33,869 bases of DNA. Source: Polaribacter sp. (GTDB lineage: Bacteria > Bacteroidota > Bacteroidia > Flavobacteriales > Flavobacteriaceae). How positions within the stretch are numbered: the stretch's first letter is position 1; each line of letters opens with the position of its first letter. The stretch spans positions 1 to 33,869 of the forward strand of contig JABAZI010000047.1 of assembly GCA_018608545.1 (NCBI GenBank), read 5' to 3'. The notes under the pieces were generated by a model that was not told the origin of the DNA, made no database searches, and saw only the letters and a list, made by a program, of their open reading frames with translations. Shown piece after piece: positions 17,049-25,935 of this stretch. The position numbers and the translations under genes are program-made.

Positions 17049-17624
17049 ATGAAAATATTAATTTTAGATAATTACGATTCTTTTACCTATAATTTGGTTC
17101 ATATGGTAGAAAAGATCACGGGAAATTTTCCTGCTGTTTTTAGAAATGATGAAATCAGTATTGAAGAGGTGCAACACTATGATTTGATTATGTTGTCTCC
17201 AGGCCCAGGAATTCCAAACGAAGCAGGGATTCTTAAAGAATTGATTCGAAGATACGCAGGCGTAAAACCAATTTTCGGAGTATGTTTGGGTTTGCAAGCA
17301 ATTACAGAAGTTTTCGGAGGAAAAATCATCAATTTAGAAGATGTTTTTCACGGAGTGGCTACAGAAATGAGGGTAACAGCATCTGATGCAACCATTTTTA
17401 AAGGGCTGCCTGAAAAATTTCTAGCAGCAAGATACCACTCATGGGCAGCAACAGACGAAGGTTTTCCAACTGAATTAAAAGTAACAGCAAGAGATGAAGA
17501 GGGGTTAATTCAAGCAATTGAGCATACTGTTTTTCCAATTTCAGCGGTTCAATTTCATCCAGAATCTATTTTAACCGATGTTGGAGAACAATTAGTGACT
17601 AATTTTATCAACGCAAATTCATAA
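17049..17624 (+). CDS. trpG: Anthranilate synthase component II (glutamine amidotransferase)
   Basis: A 191-residue class I glutamine amidotransferase that hydrolyses glutamine and passes ammonia to TrpE. The oxyanion loop MLSPGPGIPNEAG (48-60) is present. The triad is Cys79 in FGVCLGLQ, His170 and Glu172 in QFHPES. It is a stand-alone domain rather than fused to TrpD. The stop codon overlaps the trpD start by one base (TAATG). Some bacteria share this subunit with PabA for folate synthesis; location inside the trp operon favours the tryptophan role. Confidence 0.95.
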   Translation: MKILILDNYDSFTYNLVHMVEKITGNFPAVFRNDEISIEEVQHYDLIMLSPGPGIPNEAGILKELIRRYAGVKPIFGVCLGLQAITEVFGGKIINLEDVFHGVATEMRVTASDATIFKGLPEKFLAARYHSWAATDEGFPTELKVTARDEEGLIQAIEHTVFPISAVQFHPESILTDVGEQLVTNFINANS

Positions 17625-18613
17625 TGAAAGCAATTTTAAACAGGTTATATCATCACGAAAGACTGTCGAAGTCTGAAGCAAAAAAAATCTTGGTTGAAAT
17701 TGCCTCAGAAAAATATAATGAGGCACATTTAGCATCATTTATGACTGTTTTTATGATGCGACCAATTACTGTTGATGAGCTGTCTGGTTTTAGAAATGCT
17801 TTAAAAGAGTTGTCAATAAAAGTAGATTTATCAGATTTTGACACCATTGATATTGTTGGAACTGGAGGAGATGGAAAAGATACCTTTAATATTTCGACAT
17901 TAACCTCTTTTATTGTCGCAGGAACTGGTCAAAAAGTAGCAAAACATGGTAATTATTCTGTGTCATCTCAATCTGGCTCCTCAGATATGTTAGCCAATTT
18001 TGGGTATACATTTACAAATAATGAAAGCGAGTTAAGGTCGCATTTAGAGAAGGCAAATATTTGTTTTTTACATGCGCCAAAGTTTCATCCAGCGATGAAA
18101 GCTGTTGGACCAACAAGAAAAGCGTTGGCATTAAAAACTTTTTTTAACATGTTGGGTCCTCTGGTAAATCCAAGTTCACCAAAAAATCAATTATTAGGTA
18201 CTTTTAACCAAGAAATTGCCCGATTATATAATTATATTTTACAAGATGAAGATATCAATTATGGCATTGTTCACGCGTTAGACGGTTATGACGAAATTTC
18301 TTTAACTAGCGGATTCAAACTCTTCACAAAGAATGGAGAGCAAATCATAAATCCAGAAGATTTAGGACAAAAAAGAATACAACAGTCAGAAATTTTTGGA
18401 GGAAATTCAGTTGCAGACGCCGCTAAAATATTTACTAATATTTTAGATGGGAATGGAACGGAAGCGCAAAATAATGTAGTCTTAACCAATGCTGCTTTTG
18501 CATTAAAAATTGTTGATCAGAGGAAGAGTTTTGAGACTGCTTTTTTAGAAGCGAAAGAATCTCTTTTTAGTTTAAGAGCAAAACAAACATTAGAAAAATT
18601 AGTAGGTATTTAG
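17624..18613 (+). CDS. trpD: Anthranilate phosphoribosyltransferase
   Basis: A 329-residue enzyme that joins anthranilate to PRPP to give phosphoribosyl-anthranilate. The PRPP-binding GTGGDGKDTFNIST (79-92) and KHGNYSVSSQSGSSD (107-121) motifs are intact, as is the anthranilate-binding region HPAMKAVGPTRKALALKTFFN. Length is close to the family norm. It is translationally coupled to trpG by a one-base overlap, with a 30-bp gap before trpC. Confidence 0.95.
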   Translation: MKAILNRLYHHERLSKSEAKKILVEIASEKYNEAHLASFMTVFMMRPITVDELSGFRNALKELSIKVDLSDFDTIDIVGTGGDGKDTFNISTLTSFIVAGTGQKVAKHGNYSVSSQSGSSDMLANFGYTFTNNESELRSHLEKANICFLHAPKFHPAMKAVGPTRKALALKTFFNMLGPLVNPSSPKNQLLGTFNQEIARLYNYILQDEDINYGIVHALDGYDEISLTSGFKLFTKNGEQIINPEDLGQKRIQQSEIFGGNSVADAAKIFTNILDGNGTEAQNNVVLTNAAFALKIVDQRKSFETAFLEAKESLFSLRAKQTLEKLVGI

Positions 18614-18643
18614 AATTAAAATAACAATACAAAACGTCAGATC

Positions 18644-19432
18644 ATGACCATTTTAGATAAAATAATAGCTTTCAAAAAAAAGGAGATTGCGAAGATTAAA
18701 GCAGAAGTTCCTATCAAGAGATTAGTTGAAAGTCCCAGTTTTAGCAGGACACCTTTTTCCTTAAAAAAGTCCTTGTTAGAAGTTGGTTCTACCGGGATTA
18801 TAGCAGAGTTTAAACGTCAGTCACCTTCCAAAGGAATTATCAATGACAAAGCAACTATTATCGAGGTTACCAAAGGATATTTAGAGGCAAATGTTTCCGC
18901 TCAATCCATTTTAACAGATACTTCTTTTTTTGGAGGTACGATGGCCGATTTAATGGAAGCAAGAGTTCTTAACCAACAAAAACCAATTTTAAGAAAAGAT
19001 TTTATTGTTGATGGATTTCAAATCGTGGAAGCCAAAGCAATCGGAGCAGATGTTATTTTATTAATCGCTTCTTGTTTGACACCAGTAGAATTGAAAAATT
19101 ATGGAAATCTTGCAGTAGATTTAGGAATGGAGGTCTTGTATGAAGTACATACTCAAGAAGATTTAGATAAGATTCATGATTTAGATAATAAATTGATAGG
19201 AATCAATAATCGAAATCTAAAAACTTTTGAAGTAGATCTGGAGCATTCTGTAAAACTAGCGAATCAAATTCCTGACAGTTGTATAAAAATTTCTGAAAGT
19301 GGAATTTCAGATCCTAGAATAATTTCAGGTCTAAAAGAATATGGTTTTCAAGGGTTTTTAATTGGCGAGAATTTTATGAACCAAGAACATCCAGGTGTGG
19401 CTTGTCAAGAATTTATCAATCAAATTAGATAA
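18644..19432 (+). CDS. trpC: Indole-3-glycerol-phosphate synthase
   Basis: A 262-residue TIM-barrel enzyme that closes the indole ring (carboxyphenylamino-deoxyribulose phosphate to indole-3-glycerol phosphate, with loss of CO2). Motifs: IIAEFKRQSPSKG (52-64) with the catalytic Lys and Glu, LTDTSFFGG, ILRKDFIVDGFQI with a second catalytic Lys, LLIASCL, IGINNRNLKTFEVD, and KISESGI near the C-terminus. Separate from TrpF, unlike the enterobacterial fusion. Two nucleotides separate it from trpF. Confidence 0.95.
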   Translation: MTILDKIIAFKKKEIAKIKAEVPIKRLVESPSFSRTPFSLKKSLLEVGSTGIIAEFKRQSPSKGIINDKATIIEVTKGYLEANVSAQSILTDTSFFGGTMADLMEARVLNQQKPILRKDFIVDGFQIVEAKAIGADVILLIASCLTPVELKNYGNLAVDLGMEVLYEVHTQEDLDKIHDLDNKLIGINNRNLKTFEVDLEHSVKLANQIPDSCIKISESGISDPRIISGLKEYGFQGFLIGENFMNQEHPGVACQEFINQIR

Positions 19433-19434
19433 GG

Positions 19435-20049
19435 ATGAAACTCAAGGTTTGTGGAATGAAATTTATAGAAAACATAGAACAAGTTTCAGGATTGTATCCT
19501 GATTACATGGGGTTTATTTTCTATGAAAAGTCCAAAAGAAATTTTGAAGGTGTCATTCCTAAACTTCCTAAATCTATCAAGAAAACAGGAGTATTTGTCA
19601 ATGAGTACCTAGAGATTGTAATATCTTTGGTTGAAGAATATCAATTAGAGGCAATTCAGTTACATGGAGATGAAACGGTCACATATATAAGACAGTTAAA
19701 AACCCATTTACCATCAATAGAAATCATCAAAGTCTTTGGAATTAAAGATGAATTTAATTTCGATGGATTAATACCTTTTCTACCCCTTGTAGATTATTTT
19801 TTATTCGATACAAAAGGCAAAGAAAGAGGAGGGAATGGAGTTCAATTTGATTGGTCTGTATTAGATGCATATCCTTATGAAAAGCCTTTTTTCTTAAGTG
19901 GTGGTATCGGATTAAAAGATGTGTTAGATATTCAGAAAATAATCAATTCAAACTTGCCTATCTATGCGTTGGATATTAATAGTAAGTTTGAAATTGAACC
20001 AGGATTAAAAAATATAAATGAAGTAAAAACCTTCAAAAATAAATTATAA
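19435..20049 (+). CDS. trpF: Phosphoribosylanthranilate isomerase
   Basis: A 204-residue TIM-barrel isomerase for the Amadori rearrangement of phosphoribosyl-anthranilate. The general-acid/base pair is Cys6 in KVCGMK and Asp125 in FLFDTKGKERGGNG. IQLHGDE and FLSGGIG are also present, and the end LDINSKFEIEPGLKN matches the family. It stands alone between trpC and trpB, as is usual in Bacteroidota. The gap to trpB is one nucleotide. Confidence 0.94.
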   Translation: MKLKVCGMKFIENIEQVSGLYPDYMGFIFYEKSKRNFEGVIPKLPKSIKKTGVFVNEYLEIVISLVEEYQLEAIQLHGDETVTYIRQLKTHLPSIEIIKVFGIKDEFNFDGLIPFLPLVDYFLFDTKGKERGGNGVQFDWSVLDAYPYEKPFFLSGGIGLKDVLDIQKIINSNLPIYALDINSKFEIEPGLKNINEVKTFKNKL

Positions 20050-20050
20050 G

Positions 20051-21235
20051 ATGAAATCAAAATTTCAACCAGATGAAAACGGATATTTTGGACAATTTGG
20101 AGGGGCCTTTATCCCAGAATTATTGCATCCAAACGTTAAAGAATTAGCGGATAATTATATTCAAATTATTGAATCTGAAGAGTTTCAAACAGAATATAAA
20201 TCTTTGTTAAAAGATTTTGTTGGACGTCCAACTCCTCTCTATTTAGCAAAGCGTTTGTCTAAGAAGTATGGAGCTACTATCTATCTAAAACGAGAAGATT
20301 TAAATCATACAGGAGCTCACAAAGTAAACAATACTGTTGGTCAAATTTTAATTGCAAAAAAGTTAGGAAAGACTAAAGTTATAGCAGAAACAGGTGCTGG
20401 TCAACACGGTGTTGCGACTGCTACTGTTTGTGCCTTGATGAACATGGAATGTACCGTTTTTATGGGTGAAAAAGACATCGTACGTCAAGCACCAAATGTT
20501 GCAAGAATGAAAATGCTTGGAGCAAAAATAGTTGCTGCAACCAGTGGTTCTAAAACATTAAAAGATGCAACAAACGAGGCCATAAGATATTGGATACAGC
20601 ACCCAGAAACCTTTTATTTAATTGGCTCTGTTGTTGGACCTGCACCACACCCAGACATGGTTGCTCGTTTGCAAGCTATTATTTCTGAAGAAATGAAATG
20701 GCAATTAAAAGAAAAAACAGGAAAAGAAAATCCAGATACAATTATAGCCTGTGTTGGTGGTGGTAGTAATGCTGCCGGTGCTTTTTATCATTATTTAGAA
20801 GATGAAGATGTTGAATTAATCGCTGTTGAAGCTGCAGGTTTGGGGGTCAAATCTGGAGAAAGTGCTGCAACTTCTCAATTGGGAGAGGTGGGAATTATTC
20901 ATGGAAGTAAGACCATTTTAATGCAAGACGAATATGGGCAAATAGTTGAACCATATTCTATTTCTGCAGGCTTAGATTATCCAGGAGTTGGTCCTTTACA
21001 TGCTTTTTTGTACGAGAGTAAAAGGGCTAAGTTTATGAATGCAACAGATAAGGAAGCCCTAGATGCTGCCTATGAGCTCACTAAGATAGAAGGAATTATT
21101 CCTGCGCTAGAAACCGCCCATGCTCTAGCAGTTTTACCTAAAATAGATTTTAAAAAAGACCAAGTTGTCGTAATCAATTTATCTGGTAGAGGTGATAAAG
21201 ATTTAGAAATTTATATCAAATATTTAGAAGCTTAA
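20051..21235 (+). CDS. trpB: Tryptophan synthase beta subunit
   Basis: A 394-residue PLP enzyme that condenses indole and serine to tryptophan. PLP lysine Lys91 lies in HTGAHKVNN, the catalytic Glu113 in AETGAGQHG, and the phosphate loop in CVGGGSNAAG. The N-terminus GYFGQFGGAFIPE is the standard TrpB1 start, so this is the alpha-dependent form that partners TrpA next door. C-terminal LSGRGDKDL is conserved. Three nucleotides separate it from trpA. Confidence 0.96.
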   Translation: MKSKFQPDENGYFGQFGGAFIPELLHPNVKELADNYIQIIESEEFQTEYKSLLKDFVGRPTPLYLAKRLSKKYGATIYLKREDLNHTGAHKVNNTVGQILIAKKLGKTKVIAETGAGQHGVATATVCALMNMECTVFMGEKDIVRQAPNVARMKMLGAKIVAATSGSKTLKDATNEAIRYWIQHPETFYLIGSVVGPAPHPDMVARLQAIISEEMKWQLKEKTGKENPDTIIACVGGGSNAAGAFYHYLEDEDVELIAVEAAGLGVKSGESAATSQLGEVGIIHGSKTILMQDEYGQIVEPYSISAGLDYPGVGPLHAFLYESKRAKFMNATDKEALDAAYELTKIEGIIPALETAHALAVLPKIDFKKDQVVVINLSGRGDKDLEIYIKYLEA

Positions 21236-21238
21236 GCT

Positions 21239-22006
21239 ATGAATTCAATTCAAGAATTATTTCAGAAAAAAGATAAAAATCTATTGTCTATTTATTTTAC
21301 AAGTGGGTATCCAAAATTAGATGATACAGCTAGGATTATTCAAAAATTATCAAAGAGTACTGTAGATTTTATCGAAGTAGGTTTGCCATATTCAGATCCT
21401 TTAGCGGACGGTCCAACCATTCAGGATAGTAGTCAGAAAGCTCTTGAAAACGGTATAAATTTGGATGTTATTTTTCAGCAGTTAATGCCTCTTAAAGAGA
21501 CCAATAAAACACCACTAGTTTTAATGGGCTACTTGAATCAATTGTTAAAATATGGAGAAGAAAAATTTTGTCAGAAAGTAGTAGATTGTGGTATAGATAC
21601 CCTAATAATTCCCGACTTACCGATGGTTGAATTTGAAAATCACTATCAAGAACTATTTGATAATTATGGACTTACAAATGTTTTTTTAATTACTCCACAT
21701 ACCTCAGAAGATAGAATTAGAAAGATTGATTCTTATTCAAAAGCATTTATATATGTTGTAGCCTCAGCTTCAATAACGGGTGCAAAAGGGGCTATTTCCA
21801 ATAATCAAATTTCTTATTTTGAAAGAATTAAGTCAATGAATTTAAAAAGTAGGTTGATTGTTGGTTTTGGTATTTCTGATAAAAGTACTTTCAATACAGC
21901 TTGTAATTATGCAAATGGTGCAATCATTGGTTCTGCTTTTATAAAAGATTTGGGAATTAATGGAGTTGATCGCATTGATGATTTTATTCAACCAATCATT
22001 AGTTAA
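21239..22006 (+). CDS. trpA: Tryptophan synthase alpha subunit
   Basis: A 255-residue TIM-barrel enzyme that cleaves indole-3-glycerol phosphate to indole, channelled to TrpB. Catalytic Glu and Asp are seen in VDFIEVGLPYSDPLADGPTI (about 41-60). The flexible loop 6 region reads ASASITGAKGA, and the phosphate site GFGISD is present. It is the last gene of the operon. No T-rich terminator follows; a strong hairpin lacking a T run lies 36 bp downstream. Confidence 0.95.
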   Translation: MNSIQELFQKKDKNLLSIYFTSGYPKLDDTARIIQKLSKSTVDFIEVGLPYSDPLADGPTIQDSSQKALENGINLDVIFQQLMPLKETNKTPLVLMGYLNQLLKYGEEKFCQKVVDCGIDTLIIPDLPMVEFENHYQELFDNYGLTNVFLITPHTSEDRIRKIDSYSKAFIYVVASASITGAKGAISNNQISYFERIKSMNLKSRLIVGFGISDKSTFNTACNYANGAIIGSAFIKDLGINGVDRIDDFIQPIIS

Positions 22007-22041
22007 ATTTTTCCTAAAGGGTTTTTTAAATTAGGATTAAA

Positions 22042-22069
22042 TAGCAACTAAAGTCTACTTTAGTTGCTA
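22042..22069 (+). other. Strong hairpin between trpA and the Tricorn-like gene
   Basis: TAGCAACTAAAG (22042-22053) pairs perfectly with CTTTAGTTGCTA (22058-22069) around TCTA. No T run follows on the plus strand, so it is not a standard terminator. It ends 13 bp before the next ATG. It may protect the trp mRNA 3' end, act as a Rho-independent terminator of low efficiency, or be a binding site in the 5' region of the protease gene. Confidence 0.6.
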
Positions 22070-22082
22070 AATCTTAATCAAT

Positions 22083-25000
22083 ATGAATAAAAAAATACTT
22101 TTCTTCTTCGTTTTGTTCAATGCTACTTTTATGATTGCTCAAAACAGTCTAATAAGAATGCCCTCCATAAGTCCAGATGCTTCAAAAATAGCGTACAGTT
22201 ATCACGGAGATATTTGGGTTCTTAATTTGGTCACAAATCAAACTGATAGATTAACCATCCATCAAGGATATGAAAGCTATCCTGTATGGAACTCTCAAAG
22301 TAATCAGCTACTATTCACCTCCAATAGAAGAGGAAGTAATAATGTTTTTAAGACTGATTTAGATGGAGGTATTCCAAATCAATTAACCTATTACCCAACC
22401 ACAGACATCCCAAGTCATTGGAGTTCTGAGGGAGAGATCATTTTTTCTAGTAATAGAATTTATAAGGGAACAGAACGGGAATCATCAATTTATGCAATGG
22501 ATGAAAAAGGTGAGACACCCAATCGTTTTATGACTGCTTTAGGAAGTCAGGCTTCAATTTCTCCAAACGGAAATTTTGTAGCTTTTGTAAAAGGAATTTG
22601 TAGAATTTCTAGAGAAGATTATGACGGTCCTGCACAAAGAGATGTATGGATTTACAATATGAAATCAAAAGAGTACCATCAAATTACAACCAGTAAAAAG
22701 AACGATCATACCCCTCTTTGGGATCAAGACAACAACTTGTATTATGTGGGTTCAGAAAGTGGTAGATATAATATTTATAAGACTTCATTAAATACCGATG
22801 GGATTAAAAGTGGATCTGAGAACCAATTAACCAATTTAAAAGTTAATGGTGTTACTTCTTTTTCGATTAGTAATAATGGAACGATCGTTTACAATAGCGG
22901 TGTTGAGGTATTTAAACTTATAAAGGGTGTTTCTGAAAAAGTACAATTTAATTTATCAACTGACAATAGATTTGAGTTGGAGGAAACAAAAACAGTCTCC
23001 AAAGGTATTAAAGATGTAAATGTTTCTCCTGACGGAAAACTAATTGCATTGAGCATTAATGGAGAAATTTTTGTCAAAGAAAATAATAAGGATAAACCAA
23101 AAACAAACAATGTTAGTAATCATCCTTTTAGAGATGACAATCCTTTTTGGATTGATAATAATACACTCGGTTTTTTATCCGATAGAAATGGACAAAATGA
23201 ATTTTTTAAAGTAGTTTCTGAGGATAAAAATGTAACGCTAAGTAGAAGTCTAAAAACCAAAGTTACGCAATTAACAAAAAGTAAAACAGATGTTTTCGAG
23301 CCTTTATTGTCTCCGGATAGAATGAAGATTTCATATAGAGTTGGAAGAGGTCAATTGGTTATTGCTGATGTAAAAGATGGTAAATTAGTAAAGCTAAAAA
23401 AATACTCAGATTCTTGGGCAGCAGCAGAGGGCGTTTCCTGGAGTCCAGATAGTAAATACATTGCGTATTCTCAAAAAGATTTAAATTTTGACAGCGAAAT
23501 TTATATTCAATCGATAGCGGATCCCTCAATCAAAATGAATATTTCCATGCACCCAAGATCAGATTCTTCTCCAGTTTGGAGTCCTGATGGAAAAAAAATC
23601 TCATTTGTTTCTAATAGAGCAGGAGATAGAGGTGGTATTAATTATGATACCTGGATGGTTTGGTTACAGAAATCAGATTGGGAAAAAACCAAAGCAGACT
23701 TTAAAGATGGAGACTATTATCAACTAAAAGAGGAGGGTGATGAAGATAAAAAACAGAAGAAAAAAGTAGCAAAAAAAATAGTTGTAAAGATAGATGAAGC
23801 AAATATTTATGATCGATTAGTTCAATTAACAAGTTGGGCAGGCAACGAATATGGTGCACTCTTCAGTGAAGACAGTAAAAGTGTTTATATCTCAGCAACA
23901 AATCCAGCAACAAATAAAAACAATTATTATAAAGTAGAAATAACAGGAGGAATACCAAAAGAGGTGAAAGGAGTTTCAGAAGTTAACAGTATTAGCTTAA
24001 ATAAAGAGACCTTATATTACTCATCAAAAGGAACCTTAAAATCACTGAATTTAAAAACAGATAAGGTAACAGCGTTTTCCCACTCAGCAACATATACAAC
24101 TAATTTCAATAAGTTGAATGAGCAGGTTTTTGAAGAAGGAGTTAGAGCAATAACTGCAGGTTTTTATGACCCTAAATATCATGGTTATAATTTGGATGAT
24201 ATCGTAAAAAGATACAGGCCTTGGGTTTTGTCGGCTACTACAAAACAAGATTATTCTTTCATGTTTAATAAGATGTTGGGGCAAATAAATGCAAGCCATA
24301 TGGGCTTTAGAGGAAGTACTCCGGAAAACACGAATAACGATAAAATTGGTTTGTTAGGATTTGATGTTTCCAATGTAAAAAATGGGGTAAAAGTTAATTT
24401 TATTTTGCCTAATTCAGCAGTGTCAAAAACAAATGTTTCTCTAAATGTTGGAGATGTTATTACCGCTGTAAATGGAAAAGAGATTGGTAAAAACACCAAC
24501 TTTTATAGCTTGTTAAAGAATACCGCTGGAAATGAAATTTTATTGAGGTTAGCAAGTGCCAAAGAAGTTGTTGTAAGAACAGAATCTACAAGAACTATTA
24601 GAGATTTGTGTTACGAAGAATGGGTGAATTCTCGTAAAAAATTAGTAGAAAAATTTTCAAACGGGCAATTAGGATATATTCATATTCAAGGCATGAATTT
24701 ACCAAGTTTTGAGCGTTTTGAGCGCGAGTTAAAAGCAAGTGGCTATGGTAAAAAAGGAATTGTTATTGATGTTAGAAATAATGGTGGTGGTTGGACTACA
24801 GATCGATTAATGGCCGTTCTAACCTACCAACAACATGCGTATACAGTCCCAAGAGGTGCTACCGATAATCTTCAGAAAAATAATGAAAAGTACAAAGGAA
24901 ATTACCCGTTTAATGAAAGAGCAATTTTATCTGTAAATACAAAACCTCTTGTAGCTCTAGCAAACGAGAGTAGTTATTCCAATGCAGAAATTTTTGCACA

Positions 25001-25262
25001 CGCTTTTAAAAGTTTAAACTTAGGAAAGTTAGTTGGTCAACCAACTTTCGGAGCTGTAATTTCTACAGGAGGACATCTTTTACAAGACGGTTATATAAGA
25101 ATGCCTTTTAGAGCTTGGTATGTAAAAGACTCTGGAATGAATATGGAACACGGTCCTGCAGTACCGGATTATTTAGTAGCCAATAAGCCAGGTTGGAAAG
25201 CAAGGGGAGAAGATGATCAGCTTGAAAAAGCGGTTGAAGTTTTATTGCAAGACATTAAATGA
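22083..25262 (+). CDS. Secreted Tricorn-like S41 peptidase
   Basis: A 1059-residue protein with an N-terminal signal peptide (about 1-19, ending MIAQ), so exported to the periplasm or beyond. Residues 25 to about 640 form beta-propeller (PD40/WD40-like) repeats, with recurring PSISPDASKIAYS, SPVWSPDGKKISFVS and similar blades. A tricorn core region follows with Ser738-His739 in INASHMGF, matching the Ser-His pair of archaeal Tricorn. A PDZ-like domain (about 755-830, with GDVITAVNGKEI) comes next. Last is the S41 domain with GIVIDVRNNGGGW and the serine-nucleophile region NESSYSNAE (961-969; Ser964 is the likely nucleophile). Such enzymes degrade peptides. A Lys/Glu-rich insert (KKQKKKVAKK) lies near 555-565. 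It follows the trp operon without an obvious promoter; any functional link to tryptophan is not implied. Confidence 0.88.
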   Translation: MNKKILFFFVLFNATFMIAQNSLIRMPSISPDASKIAYSYHGDIWVLNLVTNQTDRLTIHQGYESYPVWNSQSNQLLFTSNRRGSNNVFKTDLDGGIPNQLTYYPTTDIPSHWSSEGEIIFSSNRIYKGTERESSIYAMDEKGETPNRFMTALGSQASISPNGNFVAFVKGICRISREDYDGPAQRDVWIYNMKSKEYHQITTSKKNDHTPLWDQDNNLYYVGSESGRYNIYKTSLNTDGIKSGSENQLTNLKVNGVTSFSISNNGTIVYNSGVEVFKLIKGVSEKVQFNLSTDNRFELEETKTVSKGIKDVNVSPDGKLIALSINGEIFVKENNKDKPKTNNVSNHPFRDDNPFWIDNNTLGFLSDRNGQNEFFKVVSEDKNVTLSRSLKTKVTQLTKSKTDVFEPLLSPDRMKISYRVGRGQLVIADVKDGKLVKLKKYSDSWAAAEGVSWSPDSKYIAYSQKDLNFDSEIYIQSIADPSIKMNISMHPRSDSSPVWSPDGKKISFVSNRAGDRGGINYDTWMVWLQKSDWEKTKADFKDGDYYQLKEEGDEDKKQKKKVAKKIVVKIDEANIYDRLVQLTSWAGNEYGALFSEDSKSVYISATNPATNKNNYYKVEITGGIPKEVKGVSEVNSISLNKETLYYSSKGTLKSLNLKTDKVTAFSHSATYTTNFNKLNEQVFEEGVRAITAGFYDPKYHGYNLDDIVKRYRPWVLSATTKQDYSFMFNKMLGQINASHMGFRGSTPENTNNDKIGLLGFDVSNVKNGVKVNFILPNSAVSKTNVSLNVGDVITAVNGKEIGKNTNFYSLLKNTAGNEILLRLASAKEVVVRTESTRTIRDLCYEEWVNSRKKLVEKFSNGQLGYIHIQGMNLPSFERFERELKASGYGKKGIVIDVRNNGGGWTTDRLMAVLTYQQHAYTVPRGATDNLQKNNEKYKGNYPFNERAILSVNTKPLVALANESSYSNAEIFAHAFKSLNLGKLVGQPTFGAVISTGGHLLQDGYIRMPFRAWYVKDSGMNMEHGPAVPDYLVANKPGWKARGEDDQLEKAVEVLLQDIK

Positions 25263-25310
25263 AATTAAAGTGTATATTCATTCCGTCAATAACGAAATAA
25301 TTACCTCTAT

Positions 25311-25357
25311 TTTAATAACAAAGAGCTCGATAAATTATCGAGCTCTTTGTTATTAAA
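25311..25357. terminator. Bidirectional terminator between convergent genes
   Basis: Two perfect 23-bp arms (25311-25333 and 25335-25357) are separated by a single base, with the core GAGCTCGATAA/TTATCGAGCTC and T-rich ends on both strands. It lies between the stop codons of the Tricorn-like gene (plus) and the isomerase gene (minus). Confidence 0.8.
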
Positions 25358-25433
25358 TCAAGTATAAAATTCTTTAAAATTTAGCAGCAATTTACTTAAT
25401 AAGAATTGCATTATTTGTGAATTGTAAAATCAC

Positions 25434-25877
25434 TTAGTTGACACGAATCAATTTTACATCGAAAACTAATACAGCACCTCCAGGGATACTGCCGCGTCCA
25501 TTTTCTCCGTAGCCCAGATTATAGGGAACTAATAAGATTCCATCTCCACCTTCTCTAAAATAAGTTATTCCCTCTGTCCATCCTTTGATTACCTGATTTA
25601 ATCCAAAAGAAATACCAGCAGCATTACTTTGGTCAAAAACATTTCCATCTATGAAGTATCCTTTGTAAGCTACTGTAACATTTGAGTTGCTTGTTGGTTT
25701 TATTCCAGTTCCTTCATTGTTAATTACGTAATACAATCCAGAGCTACTTTTTGTAGCGTTCAAGTTATTGTCTTCAATGTATTTAAGAATATCTGTTTCA
25801 GTTTGAGGTTCAAAAACAGTGTCATTCTTAGAACAAGAAAGAAAGACGAAGATGAATAAAATTAAATATGATTTCAT
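25434..25877 (-). CDS. FKBP-type peptidyl-prolyl isomerase lipoprotein
   Basis: A 147-residue protein. The signal sequence ends in a lipobox VFLSC with Cys15, so it is lipid-anchored on the periplasmic side or in the outer membrane. Residues from about 48 to the end form an FKBP domain: VTVAYKGYFIDGNVFDQS, FGLNQVIKGWTEGI, GGDGILLVPYNLGYG, and IPGGAVLVFDVKLIRV. The active-site pattern V.Y.G...dG..FD and viKGw.eg is intact. It isomerises X-Pro bonds and probably helps envelope proteins fold. It is 58 bp downstream of the outer-membrane barrel gene on the same strand and may be cotranscribed with it. Confidence 0.92.
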   Translation of the reverse strand: MKSYLILFIFVFLSCSKNDTVFEPQTETDILKYIEDNNLNATKSSSGLYYVINNEGTGIKPTSNSNVTVAYKGYFIDGNVFDQSNAAGISFGLNQVIKGWTEGITYFREGGDGILLVPYNLGYGENGRGSIPGGAVLVFDVKLIRVN

Positions 25878-25935
25878 TGTTTTGTTGTTAAATTTATGCG
25901 AATATACTTTGATTATTTTAATGAAGATTTATGAA

